NCBI GenBank assembly: GCA_020746105.1 | Contig: CM036634.1 | Span: 2,177,556 to 2,241,555 of the forward strand | DNA: 64,000 nt | Reading direction: 5' to 3' | Source of the DNA: Trogon surrucura | Lineage: Eukaryota; Chordata; Aves; Trogoniformes; Trogonidae | Shown: piece after piece, positions 1 to 11,086 of the stretch | Position numbering within the stretch: the stretch's first letter is position 1 | Layout of the letters: every line of letters begins with the position of its first letter | Notes under the pieces: model-generated | The model's database searches: none | The model's input: only the letters and a program-made list of their open reading frames with translations | What the model was told of the DNA's origin: nothing | Made by a program: the position numbers and the translations under genes

Positions 1-47
1 AGCAGGGGAGCCTGCGGGCAGCCCGGCGCGGAGGGCAGGCCTCCCAG

Positions 48-473
48 CTAGCGCCCGCTGCGGCGGCCGGCCCGGCGGTAGGGCGCTGGCCTGGCGCTGC
101 TCCAGCACCGCCGCTGGGCTGCTGGGGCGGAGTGGAGAGGGCCTGGCGGGAAGTGGAGCTGCCAGGGGAGCCACCAGCCAGGAGGATCCACATCCATAGG
201 CTGGACCTCATCGCTGGGTGGATCCACCTCCATCGGCTCCTCAACATCTGCAGGTGGATCCACCTCCATCGGCTCCTCAACATCTGCAGGTGGATCCACC
301 TGCATGGGCTCCACTCCCGAGGAAGCTACAGGAGCCACCGCCATCACTGCCTTGTAGCTTCCTCCGGCCACGAGCCAACTCTTCCACTGCAACTTCTGCA
401 GTCGCCTCGTTGGTCGCCGACACCGAGGAGGGCAACCGCTCGCCTCGCTGCGGGTCCTCTGCCTTCCAGCCAT
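48..473 (-). CDS. Array gene copy 1: uncharacterised repeat-containing protein, 141 aa
   Basis: I do not recognise this protein. The start ATG at 473 sits in a strong Kozak context (A at -3, G at +4) and the frame is open to TAG at 48-50. Residues 1-45 are basic and Cys/Arg-rich (CPPRCRRPTRRL near 14-25). Residues about 56-98 are four tandem 12-residue blocks of the type P-M-x-V-D-P-P plus an acidic linker (ADVEE). The tail is Trp/Pro-rich, then Arg-rich (RRAGRRSGR at the C-terminus). There is no signal peptide or membrane segment, so it is probably nuclear or cytosolic, and the basic ends suggest nucleic-acid binding (inference only). Copy 1 alone has Trp where the others have Cys at about residue 30. 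Its poly(A) signal would lie left of the window. The frame could still be non-coding; conservation in other birds is untested. Confidence 0.55.
   Translation of the reverse strand: MAGRQRTRSEASGCPPRCRRPTRRLQKLQWKSWLVAGGSYKAVMAVAPVASSGVEPMQVDPPADVEEPMEVDPPADVEEPMEVDPPSDEVQPMDVDPPGWWLPWQLHFPPGPLHSAPAAQRRCWSSARPAPYRRAGRRSGR
217..312. repeat. 36-bp in-frame minisatellite (copy 1)
   Basis: A 36-bp unit containing GGTGGATCCACCTCCATC is repeated about 2.7 times, after a degenerate copy at about 181-216. It encodes the 12-residue blocks on the minus strand. The same array sits in every gene copy; copy 6 has one more repeat. Confidence 0.9.
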
Positions 474-600
474 GCTGGCGCTCGAGGGCCCAGTCGCTCA
501 GCGAATGACTCAGCCAACCGCTGGCGCACATAAGAGGGCGCGGTGAGGTAGCTCGTGACATCACCAGCCCACTGTGACATCACAAGGCCACAGTGATGGC
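474..600 (-). promoter_or_regulatory. Candidate promoter of the array gene (copy 1; repeated in all copies)
   Basis: Upstream of the ATG on the minus strand are a TGAGTCA AP-1-type site (plus coordinates 506-512) and two TGATGTCA half-variant CRE/ATF sites (556-563 and 575-582), 19 bp apart. There is no canonical TATA box; an AT-containing CTCTTATG lies at 529-536. Equivalent paired sites are at 2969/2988, 5383/5402, 7796/7815, 10209/10228 and 17061/17080. All copies keep both sites. CRE-type sites close to the start are typical of CREM-driven spermatid genes, but germ-cell expression here is inference. Confidence 0.4.
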
Positions 601-1177
601 CCCGCAAATACCCACACACGGCTCTTTTGGCCCTGCTGGAGCCCCTTGCTTTTGGCTTCCCTTTACCTCTCGGTTGGTTGGGGTCATGTTTTTAAAGCTT
701 CCCCCACGTGACAAAGAAAAGCACATCCCTCTCAAGGGAAAAGCCAAAACTCTCTTGGCACTAACACACCCTGGAAACTGACTTTCAAGATGGACGAGCA
801 ACAGACAAGGAAACGACAGCACTAAGAGACACAATATTCATTTTCATCCCCCACTAGAACCAGGAAGAACAGCATCTCCTCCTCGTGCATCCACATCCTT
901 GCTCTCACACAGTCCAGCAATCGACACAGAAAGAGCAATAGATGGACAAAACCGCACAACAGTCACCGGGCTGGCTAATTCGGAGCCCACCGCCTCTGTT
1001 TTTTCCACACAACGTGCAACACGAGTGATCCGGGGCTCAACACACACCACCGCCCATAAGCCACCTCCCCCCTGCCAGGGACCACAGCCTTGCAAATAAA
1101 GATCCAGCATCACAGAACCACAGCAAGTGCTTCAACCAGTTTGCTCTCGGAATTCAATCAAGTCAAAACTCGTAGAC
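590..1177. other. Unit stretch between promoter and CR1 fragments, no gene seen
   Basis: About 590 bp of non-coding sequence present in every unit. It contains a CACGTG E-box (units 1-4; CACATG in units 5-6) and the plus-strand AATAAA. Short open frames occur on both strands, but none has recognisable features. Confidence 0.6.
1095..1100 (+). terminator. Plus-strand AATAAA in each unit
   Basis: An AATAAA hexamer is followed by a 3'-end-like stretch. Equivalents include 17599-17604, where the array itself ends 35 bp downstream. It could mark the 3' end of an old plus-strand transcript or an LTR from which part of the unit derives; no plus-strand coding frame supports a gene. Confidence 0.25.
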
Positions 1178-1365
1178 TCCTAGAACAGACTCACAGGATG
1201 GCTTGGCTTGAGAAAGCCCAGCCAGTCCACTCCGCCGCTCTCAGACAGGGACGTCTTTCACTGGACCGGGCTGCTCAAAGCCCCAGACGACCTGGCCTTG
1301 AATAATTCCAGGGAGAGGGGGCATGCACAACCGGTCCCAGGCTCTCACCACCCTCCCGACCAGAG
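1178..1365 (-). mobile_element. Old CR1 3' fragment inside each unit (minus)
   Basis: The stretch resembles the reverse complement of the CR1 3' end (tagaa-caca-gg-tggcttggcttg... then the ggacgtctttcactggacc block). Equivalents start near 3591, 6005, 8418 and 10831. The CR1 at 11001 inserted at its far end. Confidence 0.7.
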
Positions 1366-1494
1366 GCAGCTCCCTTGGCTGCCCTCGCGTCCCCCGGACC
1401 CTCAGCATCCCCAAGGCCCGGGCATGGCCCCGCACTCCCCCCAACAGTGCCCTTCCTGGGCTGGGAGACCAGGACGCCACAGACGAGACCAGGC

Positions 1495-1796
1495 GCAGTG
1501 GCCAGAGTCCCAACAAAAAGAGAGGGAAAGCATTTAGGACGAGAGGAAAGGGCTGCAAGTTGGCCCAGGGGAGGGCTGGGCTGGACACTGGGAAGAAGTT
1601 CTTCACTGACAGGGTCACTGGCCATTGGAACAGGCTGCCCAGGGCCGGCGTGCAATCACCAGCCCTGCAGGTATTTCAACTGGTCTGGTGCTCAGGGACA
1701 CGGTTTAGTGGCGACCTGGCAGTGCTGGGTTAACGGCTGGACTCCATGAGCTTAGAGGTCTCTTCCAGCCACAGAGATTCTGAGACTTTCATTTCT
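1495..1796 (+). mobile_element. Old CR1 3' fragment inside each unit (plus)
   Basis: It encodes a decayed CR1 ORF2 tail (KKFFTDRV-GHWNRLPRAG) followed by the typical CR1 3' UTR words (ggcagtgctgggttaac, gaggtctcttccag) and ends near AGATTCTGAG. Equivalents are near 3909, 6322, 8735 and 15551. It faces the minus-strand fragment at 1178-1365. Confidence 0.8.
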
Positions 1797-1838
1797 GCAT
1801 TGACTTTCTTGGATCAGTGGTTGGGTGTTGATGAAGTT

Positions 1839-1844
1839 TTTATT
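1839..1844 (-). terminator. Poly(A) signal AATAAA for array gene copy 2 (repeated per unit)
   Basis: The minus strand reads CAATAAAAAC about 620 bp after the coding frame's stop. Equivalent signals are at 4253-4258, 6666-6671, 9079-9084 and 15895-15900, one per gene copy. Use of the signal is inferred from position. Confidence 0.5.
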
Positions 1845-1990
1845 GCTCAAACTTGAGAAGGACCAACGAAGCAGTGAGAAGGGGCCTTAGTGCTGCCGGG
1901 CAGCCCTTCCCCTGACAGCCCTGGGGTCTTCTGCTTCTCCAGGGCAACGGCTGCCTCTCCGACCTCTCGTTCTGATCAGTCGCTGCTCTT

Positions 1991-2095
1991 CGTGCGCTGC
2001 CACCGACGGTCTGTCTTCCCCTCCTCGTGCGCTGACAACGAGGGTCTGTCTTCCCCTCCTCCTGTGCTGCCACCGAGGGTCCGTCTTCTCCTCCA
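1991..2095. repeat. 35-bp minisatellite in the 3' UTR of the array gene
   Basis: Three 35-bp repeats (1991-2025, 2026-2060, 2061-2095) built on CGTGCGCTGCCACCGA. Equivalents start at 4405, 6818, 9231 and 16047. The length is not a multiple of three, and it lies outside the 141-codon frame. Confidence 0.85.
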
Positions 2096-2413
2096 CCTCC
2101 AGTCCAGCAACCGCCGAGCTGCCACCAAGCATTTCTCTTCTCCTCCAACCTCACGTCGAGCAACATTCTCGCCTTCGGGCCAGTGGGACCCACCTCCAGG
2201 CCCCAGGGCCCTCCGCAGCCCTCTGAGGGGACTCCTCCCGGCACAGCAGCCCGGCGGGAGCCACGTTGTCTCTTCCCCTCTTCCTCGGGCGCAGAGCGGA
2301 GGAGCTGGCATTCCGTCAGAAGGGTTGGGGGTAGGGAGAGGGTGGATGGCGGGAAGGGAGGGCTCCCGACACCCGCGGCCGTCAGCAAACTGTCCTCCGT
2401 GCCGGGGAGATGG

Positions 2414-4827
2414 AGCAGGGGAGCCTGCGGGCAGCCCGGCGCGGAGGGCAGGCCTCCCAGCTAGCGCCCGCTGCGGCGGCCGGCCCGACGGTAGGGCGCT
2501 GGCCTGGCGCTGCTCCAGCACCGCCGCTGGGCTGCTGGGGCGGAGTGGAGAGGGCCTGGCGGGAAGTGGAGCTGCCAGGGGAGCCACCAGCCAGGAGGAT
2601 CCACATCCATAGGCTGCACCTCATCGCTGGGTGGATCCACCTCCATCGGCTCCTCAACATCTGCAGGTGGATCCACCTCCATCGGCTCCTCAACATCTGC
2701 AGGTGGATCCACCTGCATGGGCTCCACTCCCGAGGAAGCTACAGGAGCCACCGCCATCACTGCCTTGTAGCTTCCTCCGGCCACGAGCCAACTCTTGCAC
2801 TGCAACTTCTGCAGTCGCCTCGTTGGTCGCCGACACCGAGGAGGGCAACCGCTCGCCTCGCTGCGGGTCCTCTGCCTTCCAGCCATGCTGGCGCTCGAGG
2901 GCCCAGTCGCTCAGCGAATGACTCAGCCAACCGCTGGCGCACATAAGAGGGCGCGGTGAGGTAGCTCGTGACATCACCAGCCCACTGTGACATCACGAGG
3001 CCACAGTGATGGCCCCGCAAATACCCACACACGGCTCTTTTGGCCCTGCTGGAGCCCCTTGCTTTTGGCTTCCCTTTACCTCTCGGTTGGTTGGGGTCAT
3101 GTTTTTAAAGCTTCCCCCACGTGACAAAGAAAAGCACATCCCTCTCAAGGGAAAAGCCAAAACTCTCTTGGCACTAACACACCCTGGAAACTGACTTTCA
3201 AGATGGACGAGCAACAGACAAGGAAATGACAGCACTAAGAGACACAATATTCATTTTCATCCCCCACTAGAACCAGGAAGAACAGCATCTCCTCCTCGTG
3301 CATCCACATCCTTGCTCTCACACAGTCCAGCAATCGACACAGAAAGAGCAATAGATGGACAAAACCGCACAACAGTCACCGGGCTGGCTAATTCGGAGCC
3401 CACCGCCTCTGTTTTTTCCACACAACGTGCAACACGAGTGATCCGGGGCTCAACACACACCACCGCCCATAAGCCACCTCCCCCCTGCCAGGGACCACAG
3501 CCTTGCAAATAAAGATCCAGCATCACAGAACCACAGCAAGTGCTTCAACCAGTTTGCTCTCGGAATTCAATCAAGTCAAAATTCGTACACTCCTAGAACA
3601 GACTCACAGCATGGCTTGGCTTGGGAAAGCCCACCCAGTCCACTCCGCCGCTCTCAGACAGGGACGTCTTTCACTGGACCGGGCTGCTCAAAGCCCCAGA
3701 CGACCTGGCCTTGAATAATTCCAGGGAGACGGGGCATGCACAACCGGCCCCAGGCTCTCACCACCCTCCCGACCAGAGGCAGCTCCCTTGGCTGCCCTCG
3801 CGTCCCCCGGACCCTCAGCATCCCCAAGGCCCGGGCATGGCCCCGCACTCCCCCCCAACAGTGCCCTTCCTGCGCTGGGAGACCAGGACACCACAGAGGA
3901 CACCAGGCGCAGTGGCCAGAGTCCCAACAAAAAGAGAGGGAAAGCATTTAGGACGAGAGGAAATGGCTGCAAGTTGGCCCAGGGGAGGGCTGGGCTGGAC
4001 ACTGGGAAGAAGTTCTTCACTGACAGGGTCACTGGCCATTGGAACAGGCTGCCCAGGGCCGGCGTGCAATCACCAGCCCTGCAGGTATTTCAACTGGTCT
4101 GGTGCTCAGGGACACGGTTTAGTGGCGACCTGGCAGTGCTGGGTTAACGGCTGGACTCCATGAGCTTAGAGGTCTCTTCCAGCCACAGAGATTCTGAGAC
4201 TTTCATTTCTGCATTGACTTTCTTGGATCAGTGGTTGGGTGTTGATGAAGTTTTTATTGCTCAAACTTGAGAAGGACCAACGAAGCAGTGAGAAGGGGCC
4301 TTAGTGCTGCCGGGCAGCCCTTCCCCTGACAGCCCTGGGGTCTTCTGCTTCTCCAGGGCAACGGCTGCCTCTCCGAACTCTCGTTCTGATCAGTCGCTGC
4401 TCTTCGTGCGCTGACACCGAGGGTCTGTCTTCCCCTCCTCGTGCGCTGACAACGAGGGTCTGTCTTCCCCTCCTCCTGTGCTGCCACCGAGGGTCCGTCT
4501 TCTCCTCCACCTCCAGTCCAGCAACCGCCGAGCTGCCGCCAAGCATTTCTCTTCTCCTCCAACCTCACGTCGAGCAACATTCTCGCCTTCGGGCCAGTGG
4601 GACCCACCTCCAGGCCCCAGGGCCCTCCGCAGCCCTCTGAGGGGACTCCTCCCGGCACAGCAGCCCGGCGGGAGCCACGTTGTCTCTTCCCCTCTTCCTC
4701 GGGCGCAGAGCGGAGGAGCTGGCATTCCGTCAGAAGGGTTGGGGGTAGGGAGAGGGTGGATGGCGGGAAGGGAGGGCTCCCGACACCCGCGGCCGTCAGC
4801 AAACTGTCCTCCGTGCCGGGGAGATGG
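2414..4827. repeat. Array unit 2
   Basis: 2,414 bp. It has one extra C in the C run near 3850 compared with the other units, and shares several variants with unit 3 (for example in the stretch at 3621-3660). Confidence 0.95.
2461..2886 (-). CDS. Array gene copy 2, 141 aa
   Basis: Same 141-residue frame as copy 1, with Cys at about residue 30. It uses the synonymous GTG codon in the last acidic linker, shared with copies 5 and 6. A complete gene model is present: paired TGATGTCA sites upstream (2969-2995), coding frame 2886-2461, then about 620 bp of 3' UTR ending at AATAAA (1839-1844). No splicing is needed, though an intron in the 3' part cannot be excluded. Confidence 0.58.
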   Translation of the reverse strand: MAGRQRTRSEASGCPPRCRRPTRRLQKLQCKSWLVAGGSYKAVMAVAPVASSGVEPMQVDPPADVEEPMEVDPPADVEEPMEVDPPSDEVQPMDVDPPGWWLPWQLHFPPGPLHSAPAAQRRCWSSARPAPYRRAGRRSGR

Positions 4828-7240
4828 AGCAGGGGAGCCTGCGGGCAGCCCGGCGCGGAGGGCAGGCCTCCCAGCTAGCGCCCGCTGCGGCGGCCGGCCC
4901 GACGGTAGGGCGCTGGCCTGGCGCTGCTCCAGCACCGCCGCTGGGCTGCTGGGGCGGAGTGGAGAGGGCCTGGCGGGAAGTGGAGCTGCCAGGGGAGCCA
5001 CCAGCCAGGAGGATCCACATCCATAGGCTGGACCTCATCGCTGGGTGGATCCACCTCCATCGGCTCCTCAACATCTGCAGGTGGATCCACCTCCATCGGC
5101 TCCTCAACATCTGCAGGTGGATCCACCTGCATGGGCTCCACTCCCGAGGAAGCTACAGGAGCCACCGCCATCACTGCCTTGTAGCTTCCTCCGGCCACGA
5201 GCCAACTCTTGCACTGCAACTTCTGCAGTCGCCTCGTTGGTCGCCGACACCGAGGAGGGCAACCGCTCGCCTCGCTGCGGGTCCTCTGCCTTCCAGCCAT
5301 GCTGGCGCTCGAGGGCCCAGTCGCTCAGCGAATGACTCAGCCAACCGCTGGCGCACATAAGAGGGCGCGGTGAGGTAGCTCGTGACATCACCAGCCCACT
5401 GTGACATCACAAGGCCACAGTGATGGCCCCGCAAATACCCACACACGGCTCTTTTGGCCCTGCTGGAGCCCCTTGCTTTTGGCTTCCCTTTACCTCTCGG
5501 TTGGTTGGGGTCATGTTTTTAAAGCTTCCCCCACGTGACAAAGAAAAGCACATCCCTCTCAAGGGAAAAGCCAAAACTCTCTTGGCACTAACACACCCTG
5601 GAAACTGACTTTCAAGATGGACGAGCAACAGACAAGGAAACGACAGCACTAAGAGACACAATATTCATTTTCATCCCCCACTAGAACCAGGAAGAACAGC
5701 ATCTCCTCCTCGTGCATCCACATCCTTGCTCTCACACAGTCCAGCAATCGACACAGAAAGAGCAATAGATGGACAAAACCGCACAACAGTCACCGGGCTG
5801 GCTAATTCGGAGCCCACCGCCTCTGTTTCTTCCACACAACGTGCAACACGAGTGATCCGGGGCTCAACACACACCACCGCCCATAAGCCACCTCCCCCCT
5901 GCCAGGGACCACAGCCTTGCAAATAAAGATCCAGCATCACAGAACCACAGCAAGTGCTTCAACCAGTTTGCTCTCGGAATTCAATCAAGTCAAAATTCGT
6001 ACACTCCTAGAACAGACTCACAGCATGGCTTGGCTTGGGAAAGCCCACCCAGTCCACTCCGCCGCTCTCAGACAGGGACGTCTTTCACTGGACCGGGCTG
6101 CTCAAAGCCCCAGACGACCTGGCCTTGAATAATTCCAGGGAGACGGGGCATGCACAACCGGCCCCAGGCTCTCACCACCCTCCCGACCAGAGGCAGCTCC
6201 CTTGGCTGCCCTCGCGTCCCCCGGACCCTCAGCATCCCCAAGGCCCGGGCATGGCCCCGCACTCCCCCCAACAGTGCCCTTCCTGGGCTGGGAGACCAGG
6301 ACGCCACAGACGAGACCAGGCGCAGTGGCCAGAGTCCCAACAAAAAGAGAGGGAAAGCATTTAGGACGAGAGGAAATGGCTGCAAGTTGGCCCAGGGGAG
6401 GGCTGGGCTGGACACTGGGAAGAAGTTCTTCACTGACAGGGTCACTGGCCATTGGAACAGGCTGCCCAGGGCCGGCGTGCAATCACCAGCCCTGCAGGTA
6501 TTTCAACTGGTCTGGTGCTCAGGGACACGGTTTAGTGGCGACCTGGCAGTGCTGGGTTAACGGCTGGACTCCATGAGCTTAGAGGTCTCTTCCAGCCACA
6601 GAGATTCTGAGACTTTCATTTCTGCATTGACTTTCTTGGATCAGTGGTTGGGTGTTGATGAAGTTTTTATTGCTCAAACTTGAGAAGGACCAACGAAGCA
6701 GTGAGAAGGGGCCTTAGTGCTGCCAGGCAGCCCTTCCCCTGACAGCCCTGGGGTCTTCTGCTTCTCCAGGGCAACGGCTGCCTCTCCGACCTCTCGTTCT
6801 GATCAGTCGCTGCTCTTCGTGCGCTGCCACCGAGGGTCTGTCTTCCCCTCCTCGTGCGCTGACAACGAGGGTCTGTCTTCCCCTCCTCCTGTGCTGCCAC
6901 CGAGGGTCCGTCTTCTCCTCCACCTCCAGTCCAGCAACCGCCGAGCTGCCGCCAAGCATTTCTCTTCTCCTCCAACCTCACGTCGAGCAACATTCTCGCC
7001 TTCGGGCCAGTGGGACCCACCTCCAGGCCCCAGGGCCCTCCGCAGCCCTCTGAGGGGACTCCTCCCGGCACAGCAGCCCGGCGGGAGCCACGTTGTCTCT
7101 TCCCCTCTTCCTCGGGCGCAGAGCGGAGGAGCTGGCATTCCGTCAGAAGGGTTGGGGGTAGGGAGAGGGTGGATGGCGGGAAGGGAGGGCTCCCGACACC
7201 CGCGGCCGTCAGCAAACTGTCCTCCGTGCCGGGGAGATGG
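4828..7240. repeat. Array unit 3
   Basis: 2,413 bp. It shares with unit 2 the variant block around 6035-6075 that differs from units 1 and 4. Confidence 0.95.
4875..5300 (-). CDS. Array gene copy 3, 141 aa
   Basis: Intact 141-codon frame; the protein is identical to copies 2 and 4. Promoter-like sites lie at 5383-5409 and the AATAAA at 4253-4258. No frame-breaking change is present in this or any other copy. Confidence 0.58.
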   Translation of the reverse strand: MAGRQRTRSEASGCPPRCRRPTRRLQKLQCKSWLVAGGSYKAVMAVAPVASSGVEPMQVDPPADVEEPMEVDPPADVEEPMEVDPPSDEVQPMDVDPPGWWLPWQLHFPPGPLHSAPAAQRRCWSSARPAPYRRAGRRSGR

Positions 7241-9653
7241 AGCAGGGGAGCCTGCGGGCAGCCCGGCGCGGAGGGCAGGCCTCCCAGCTAGCGCCCGCTG
7301 CGGCGGCCGGCCCGACGGTAGGGCGCTGGCCTGGCGCTGCTCCAGCACCGCCGCTGGGCTGCTGGGGCGGAGTGGAGAGGGCCTGGCGGGAAGTGGAGCT
7401 GCCAGGGGAGCCACCAGCCAGGAGGATCCACATCCATAGGCTGGACCTCATCGCTGGGTGGATCCACCTCCATCGGCTCCTCAACATCTGCAGGTGGATC
7501 CACCTCCATCGGCTCCTCAACATCTGCAGGTGGATCCACCTGCATGGGCTCCACTCCCGAGGAAGCTACAGGAGCCACCGCCATCACTGCCTTGTAGCTT
7601 CCTCCGGCCACGAGCCAACTCTTGCACTGCAACTTCTGCAGTCGCCTCGTTGGTCGCCGACACCGAGGAGGGCAACCGCTCGCCTCGCTGCGGGTCCTCT
7701 GCCTTCCAGCCATGCTGGCGCTCGAGGGCCCAGTCGCTCAGCGAATGACTCAGCCAACCGCTGGCGCACATAAGAGGGCGCGGTGAGGTAGCTCGTGACA
7801 TCACCAGCCCACTGTGACATCACAAGGCCACAGTGATGGCCCCGCAAATACCCACACACGGCTCTTTTGGCCCTGCTGGAGCCCCTTGCTTTTGGCTTCC
7901 CTTTACCTCTCGGTTGGTTGGGGTCATGTTTTTAAAGCTTCCCCCACGTGACAAAGAAAAGCACATCCCTCTCAAGGGAAAAGCCAAAACTCTCTTGGCA
8001 CTAACACACCCTGGAAACTGACTTTCAAGATGGACGAGCAACAGACAAGGAAACGACAGCACTAAGAGACACAATATTCATTTTCATCCCCCACTAGAAC
8101 CAGGAAGAACAGCATCTCCTCCTCGTGCATCCACATCCTTGCTCTCACACAGTCCAGCAATCGACACAGAAAGAGCAATAGATGGACAAAACCGCACAAC
8201 AGTCACCGGGCTGGCTAATTCGGAGCCCACCGCCTCTGTTTTTTCCACACAACGTGCAACACGAGTGATCCGGGGCTCAACACACACCACCGCCCATAAG
8301 CCACCTCCCCCCTGCCAGGGACCACAGCCTTGCAAATAAAGATCCAGCATCACAGAACCACAGCAAGTGCTTCAACCAGTTTGCTCTCGGAATTCAATCA
8401 AGTCAAAATTCGTACACTCCTAGAACAGACTCACAGGATGGCTTGGCTTGAGAAAGCCCAGCCAGTCCACTCCGCCGCTCTCAGACAGGGACGTCTTTCA
8501 CTGGACCGGGCTGCTCAAAGCCCCAGACGACCTGGCCTTGAATAATTCCAGGGAGAGGGGGCATGCACAACCGGCCCCAGGCTCTCACCACCCTCCCGAC
8601 CAGAGGCAGCTCCCTTGGCTGCCCTCGCGTCCCCCGGACCCTCAGCATCCCCAAGGCCCGGGCATGGCCCCGCACTCCCCCCAACAGTGCCCTTCCTGGG
8701 CTGGGAGACCAGGACGCCACAGACGAGACCAGGCGCAGTGGCCAGAGTCCCAACAAAAAGAGAGGGAAAGCATTTAGGACGAGAGGAAATGGCTGCAAGT
8801 TGGCCCAGGGGAGGGCTGGGCTGGACACTGGGAAGAAGTTCTTCACTGACAGGGTCACTGGCCATTGGAACAGGCTGCCCAGGGCCGGCGTGCAATCACC
8901 AGCCCTGCAGGTATTTCAACTGGTCTGGTGCTCAGGGACACGGTTTAGTGGCGACCTGGCAGTGCTGGGTTAACGGCTGGACTCCATGAGCTTAGAGGTC
9001 TCTTCCAGCCACAGAGATTCTGAGACTTTCATTTCTGCATTGACTTTCTTGGATCAGTGGTTGGGTGTTGATGAAGTTTTTATTGCTCAAACTTGAGAAG
9101 GACCAACGAAGCAGTGAGAAGGGGCCTTAGTGCTGCCGGGCAGCCCTTCCCCTGACAGCCCTGGGGTCTTCTGCTTCTCCAGGGCAACGGCTGCCTCTCC
9201 GACCTCTCGTTCTGATCACTCGCTGCTCTTCGTGCGCTGCCACCGACGGTCTGTCTTCCCCTCCTCGTGCGCTGACAACGAGGGTCTGTCTTCCCCTCCT
9301 CCTGTGCTGCCACCGAGGGTCCGTCTTCTCCTCCACCTCCAGTCCAGCAACCGCCGAGCTGCCACCAAGCATTTCTCTTCTCCTCCAACCTCACGTCGAG
9401 CAACATTCTCGCCTTCGGGCCAGTGGGACCCACCTCCAGGCCCCAGGGCCCTCCGCAGCCCTCTGAGGGGACTCCTCCCGGCACAGCAGCCCGGCGGGAG
9501 CCACGTTGTCTCTTCCCCTCTTCCTCGGGCGCAGAGCGGAGGAGCTGGCATTCCGTCAGAAGGGTTGGGGGTAGGGAGAGGGTGGATGGCGGGAAGGGAG
9601 GGCTCCCGACACCCGCGGCCGTCAGCAAACTGTCCTCCGTGCCGGGGAGATGG
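7241..9653. repeat. Array unit 4
   Basis: 2,413 bp, uninterrupted. In the CR1-derived stretch around 8448-8480 it carries the same variants as unit 1. Confidence 0.95.
7288..7713 (-). CDS. Array gene copy 4, 141 aa
   Basis: Intact 141-codon frame. Promoter-like sites lie at 7796-7822 and the AATAAA at 6666-6671. The predicted protein is identical to copies 2 and 3. Confidence 0.58.
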   Translation of the reverse strand: MAGRQRTRSEASGCPPRCRRPTRRLQKLQCKSWLVAGGSYKAVMAVAPVASSGVEPMQVDPPADVEEPMEVDPPADVEEPMEVDPPSDEVQPMDVDPPGWWLPWQLHFPPGPLHSAPAAQRRCWSSARPAPYRRAGRRSGR

Positions 9654-9700
9654 AGCAGGGGAGCCTGCGGGCAGCCCGGCGCGGAGGGCAGGCCTCCCAG

Positions 9701-10126
9701 CTAGCGCCCGCTGCGGCGGCCGGCCCGACGGTAGGGCGCTGGCCTGGCGCTGCTCCAGCACCGCCGCTGGGCTGCTGGGGCGGAGTGGAGAGGGCCTGGC
9801 GGGAAGTGGAGCTGCCAGGGGAGCCACCAGCCAGGAGGATCCACATCCATAGGCTGCACCTCATCGCTGGGTGGATCCACCTCCATCGGCTCCTCAACAT
9901 CTGCAGGTGGATCCACCTCCATCGGCTCCTCAACATCTGCAGGTGGATCCACCTGCATGGGCTCCACTCCCGAGGAAGCTACAGGAGCCACCGCCATCAC
10001 TGCCTTGTAGCTTCCTCCGGCCACGAGCCAACTCTTGCACTGCAACTTCTGCAGTCGCCTCGCTGGTCGCCGACACCGAGGAGGGCAACCGCTCGCCTCG
10101 CTGCGGGTCCTCTGCCTTCCAGCCAT
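9701..10126 (-). CDS. Array gene copy 5, 141 aa
   Basis: Intact 141-codon frame with one replacement in the basic N-terminal region (Thr to Ala in the RRPTRR motif). Promoter-like sites lie at 10209-10235 and the AATAAA at 9079-9084. The CR1 at 11001-15398 is inserted about 770 bp upstream of these promoter sites, so it does not break the gene. Confidence 0.57.
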   Translation of the reverse strand: MAGRQRTRSEASGCPPRCRRPARRLQKLQCKSWLVAGGSYKAVMAVAPVASSGVEPMQVDPPADVEEPMEVDPPADVEEPMEVDPPSDEVQPMDVDPPGWWLPWQLHFPPGPLHSAPAAQRRCWSSARPAPYRRAGRRSGR

Positions 10127-11086
10127 GCTGGCGCTCGAGGGCCCAGTCGCTCAGCGAATGACTCAGCCAACCGCTGGCGCACATAAGAGGGCGCGGTGAG
10201 GTAGCTCGTGACATCACCAGCCCACTGTGACATCACAAGGCCACAGTGATGGCCCCGCAAATACCCACACACGGCTCTTTTGGCCCTGCTGGAGCCCCTT
10301 GCTTTTGGCTTCCCTTTACCTCTCGGTTGGTTGGGGTCATGTTTTTAAAGCTTCCCCCACATGACAAAGAAAAGCACATCCCTCTCAAGGGAAAAGCCAA
10401 AACTCTCTTGGCACTAACACACCCTGGAAACTGACTTTCAAGATGGACGAGCAATAGACAAGGAAATGACAGGACTAAGAGACACAATATTCATTTTCAT
10501 CCCCCACTACAACCACGAAGAACAGCATCTCCTCCTCGTGCATCTACATCCTTGCTCTCACACAGTCCAGCAATCGACACAGAAAGAGCAATAGATGGAC
10601 AAAACCGCACAACAGTCACCGGGCTGGCTAATTCGGAGCCCACCGCCTCTGTTTTTTCCACACAACGTGCAACACGAGTGATCCGGGGCTCAACACACAC
10701 CACCGCCCATAAGCCACCTCCCCCCTGCCAGGGACCACAGCCTTGCAAATAAAGATCCAGCATCACACAACCACAGCAAGTGCTTCAACCAGTTTGCTCT
10801 CGGAATTCAATCAAGTCAAAATTCGTACACTCCTAGAACAGACTCACAGGATGGCTTGGCTTGGGAAAGCCCACCCAGTCCACTCCGCCGCTCTCAGACA
10901 GGGACGTCTTTCACTGGACCGGGCTGCTCAAAGCCCCAGACGACCTGGCCTTGAATAATTCCAGGGAGAGGGGGCATGCACAACCTGCCCCAGGCTGTCA
11001 TAGAATCATGGAATCATAGAATGTTACGGATTGGAAAGGACCTCGAAAGATCATCAGGTCCAATCTCCCTGCCAGAGCAGGAATGC

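Larger units (their letters stand above)
1..2413. repeat. Array unit 1
   Basis: First unit in the phase chosen here; the true array may start to the left. It contains the 3' part of gene copy 2 (its 3' UTR and AATAAA) and all of the coding frame of copy 1. Confidence 0.95.

Noticed and set aside
590..1135. LTR of an endogenous retrovirus as the origin of the unit
   Set aside because: The plus-strand AATAAA and TTCA edge are suggestive, but there is no convincing TG start, primer-binding site, polypurine tract or viral gene. Kept only as a hypothesis.
1890..2612. Long open frames of 178-240 codons on the plus strand and 182-203 codons on the minus strand in each unit
   Set aside because: They overlap each other and the 141-codon frame, run through the 35-bp minisatellite with shifted frames and have no start context or domain support. 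One or more could be an extra exon of the array gene, but I cannot show it.
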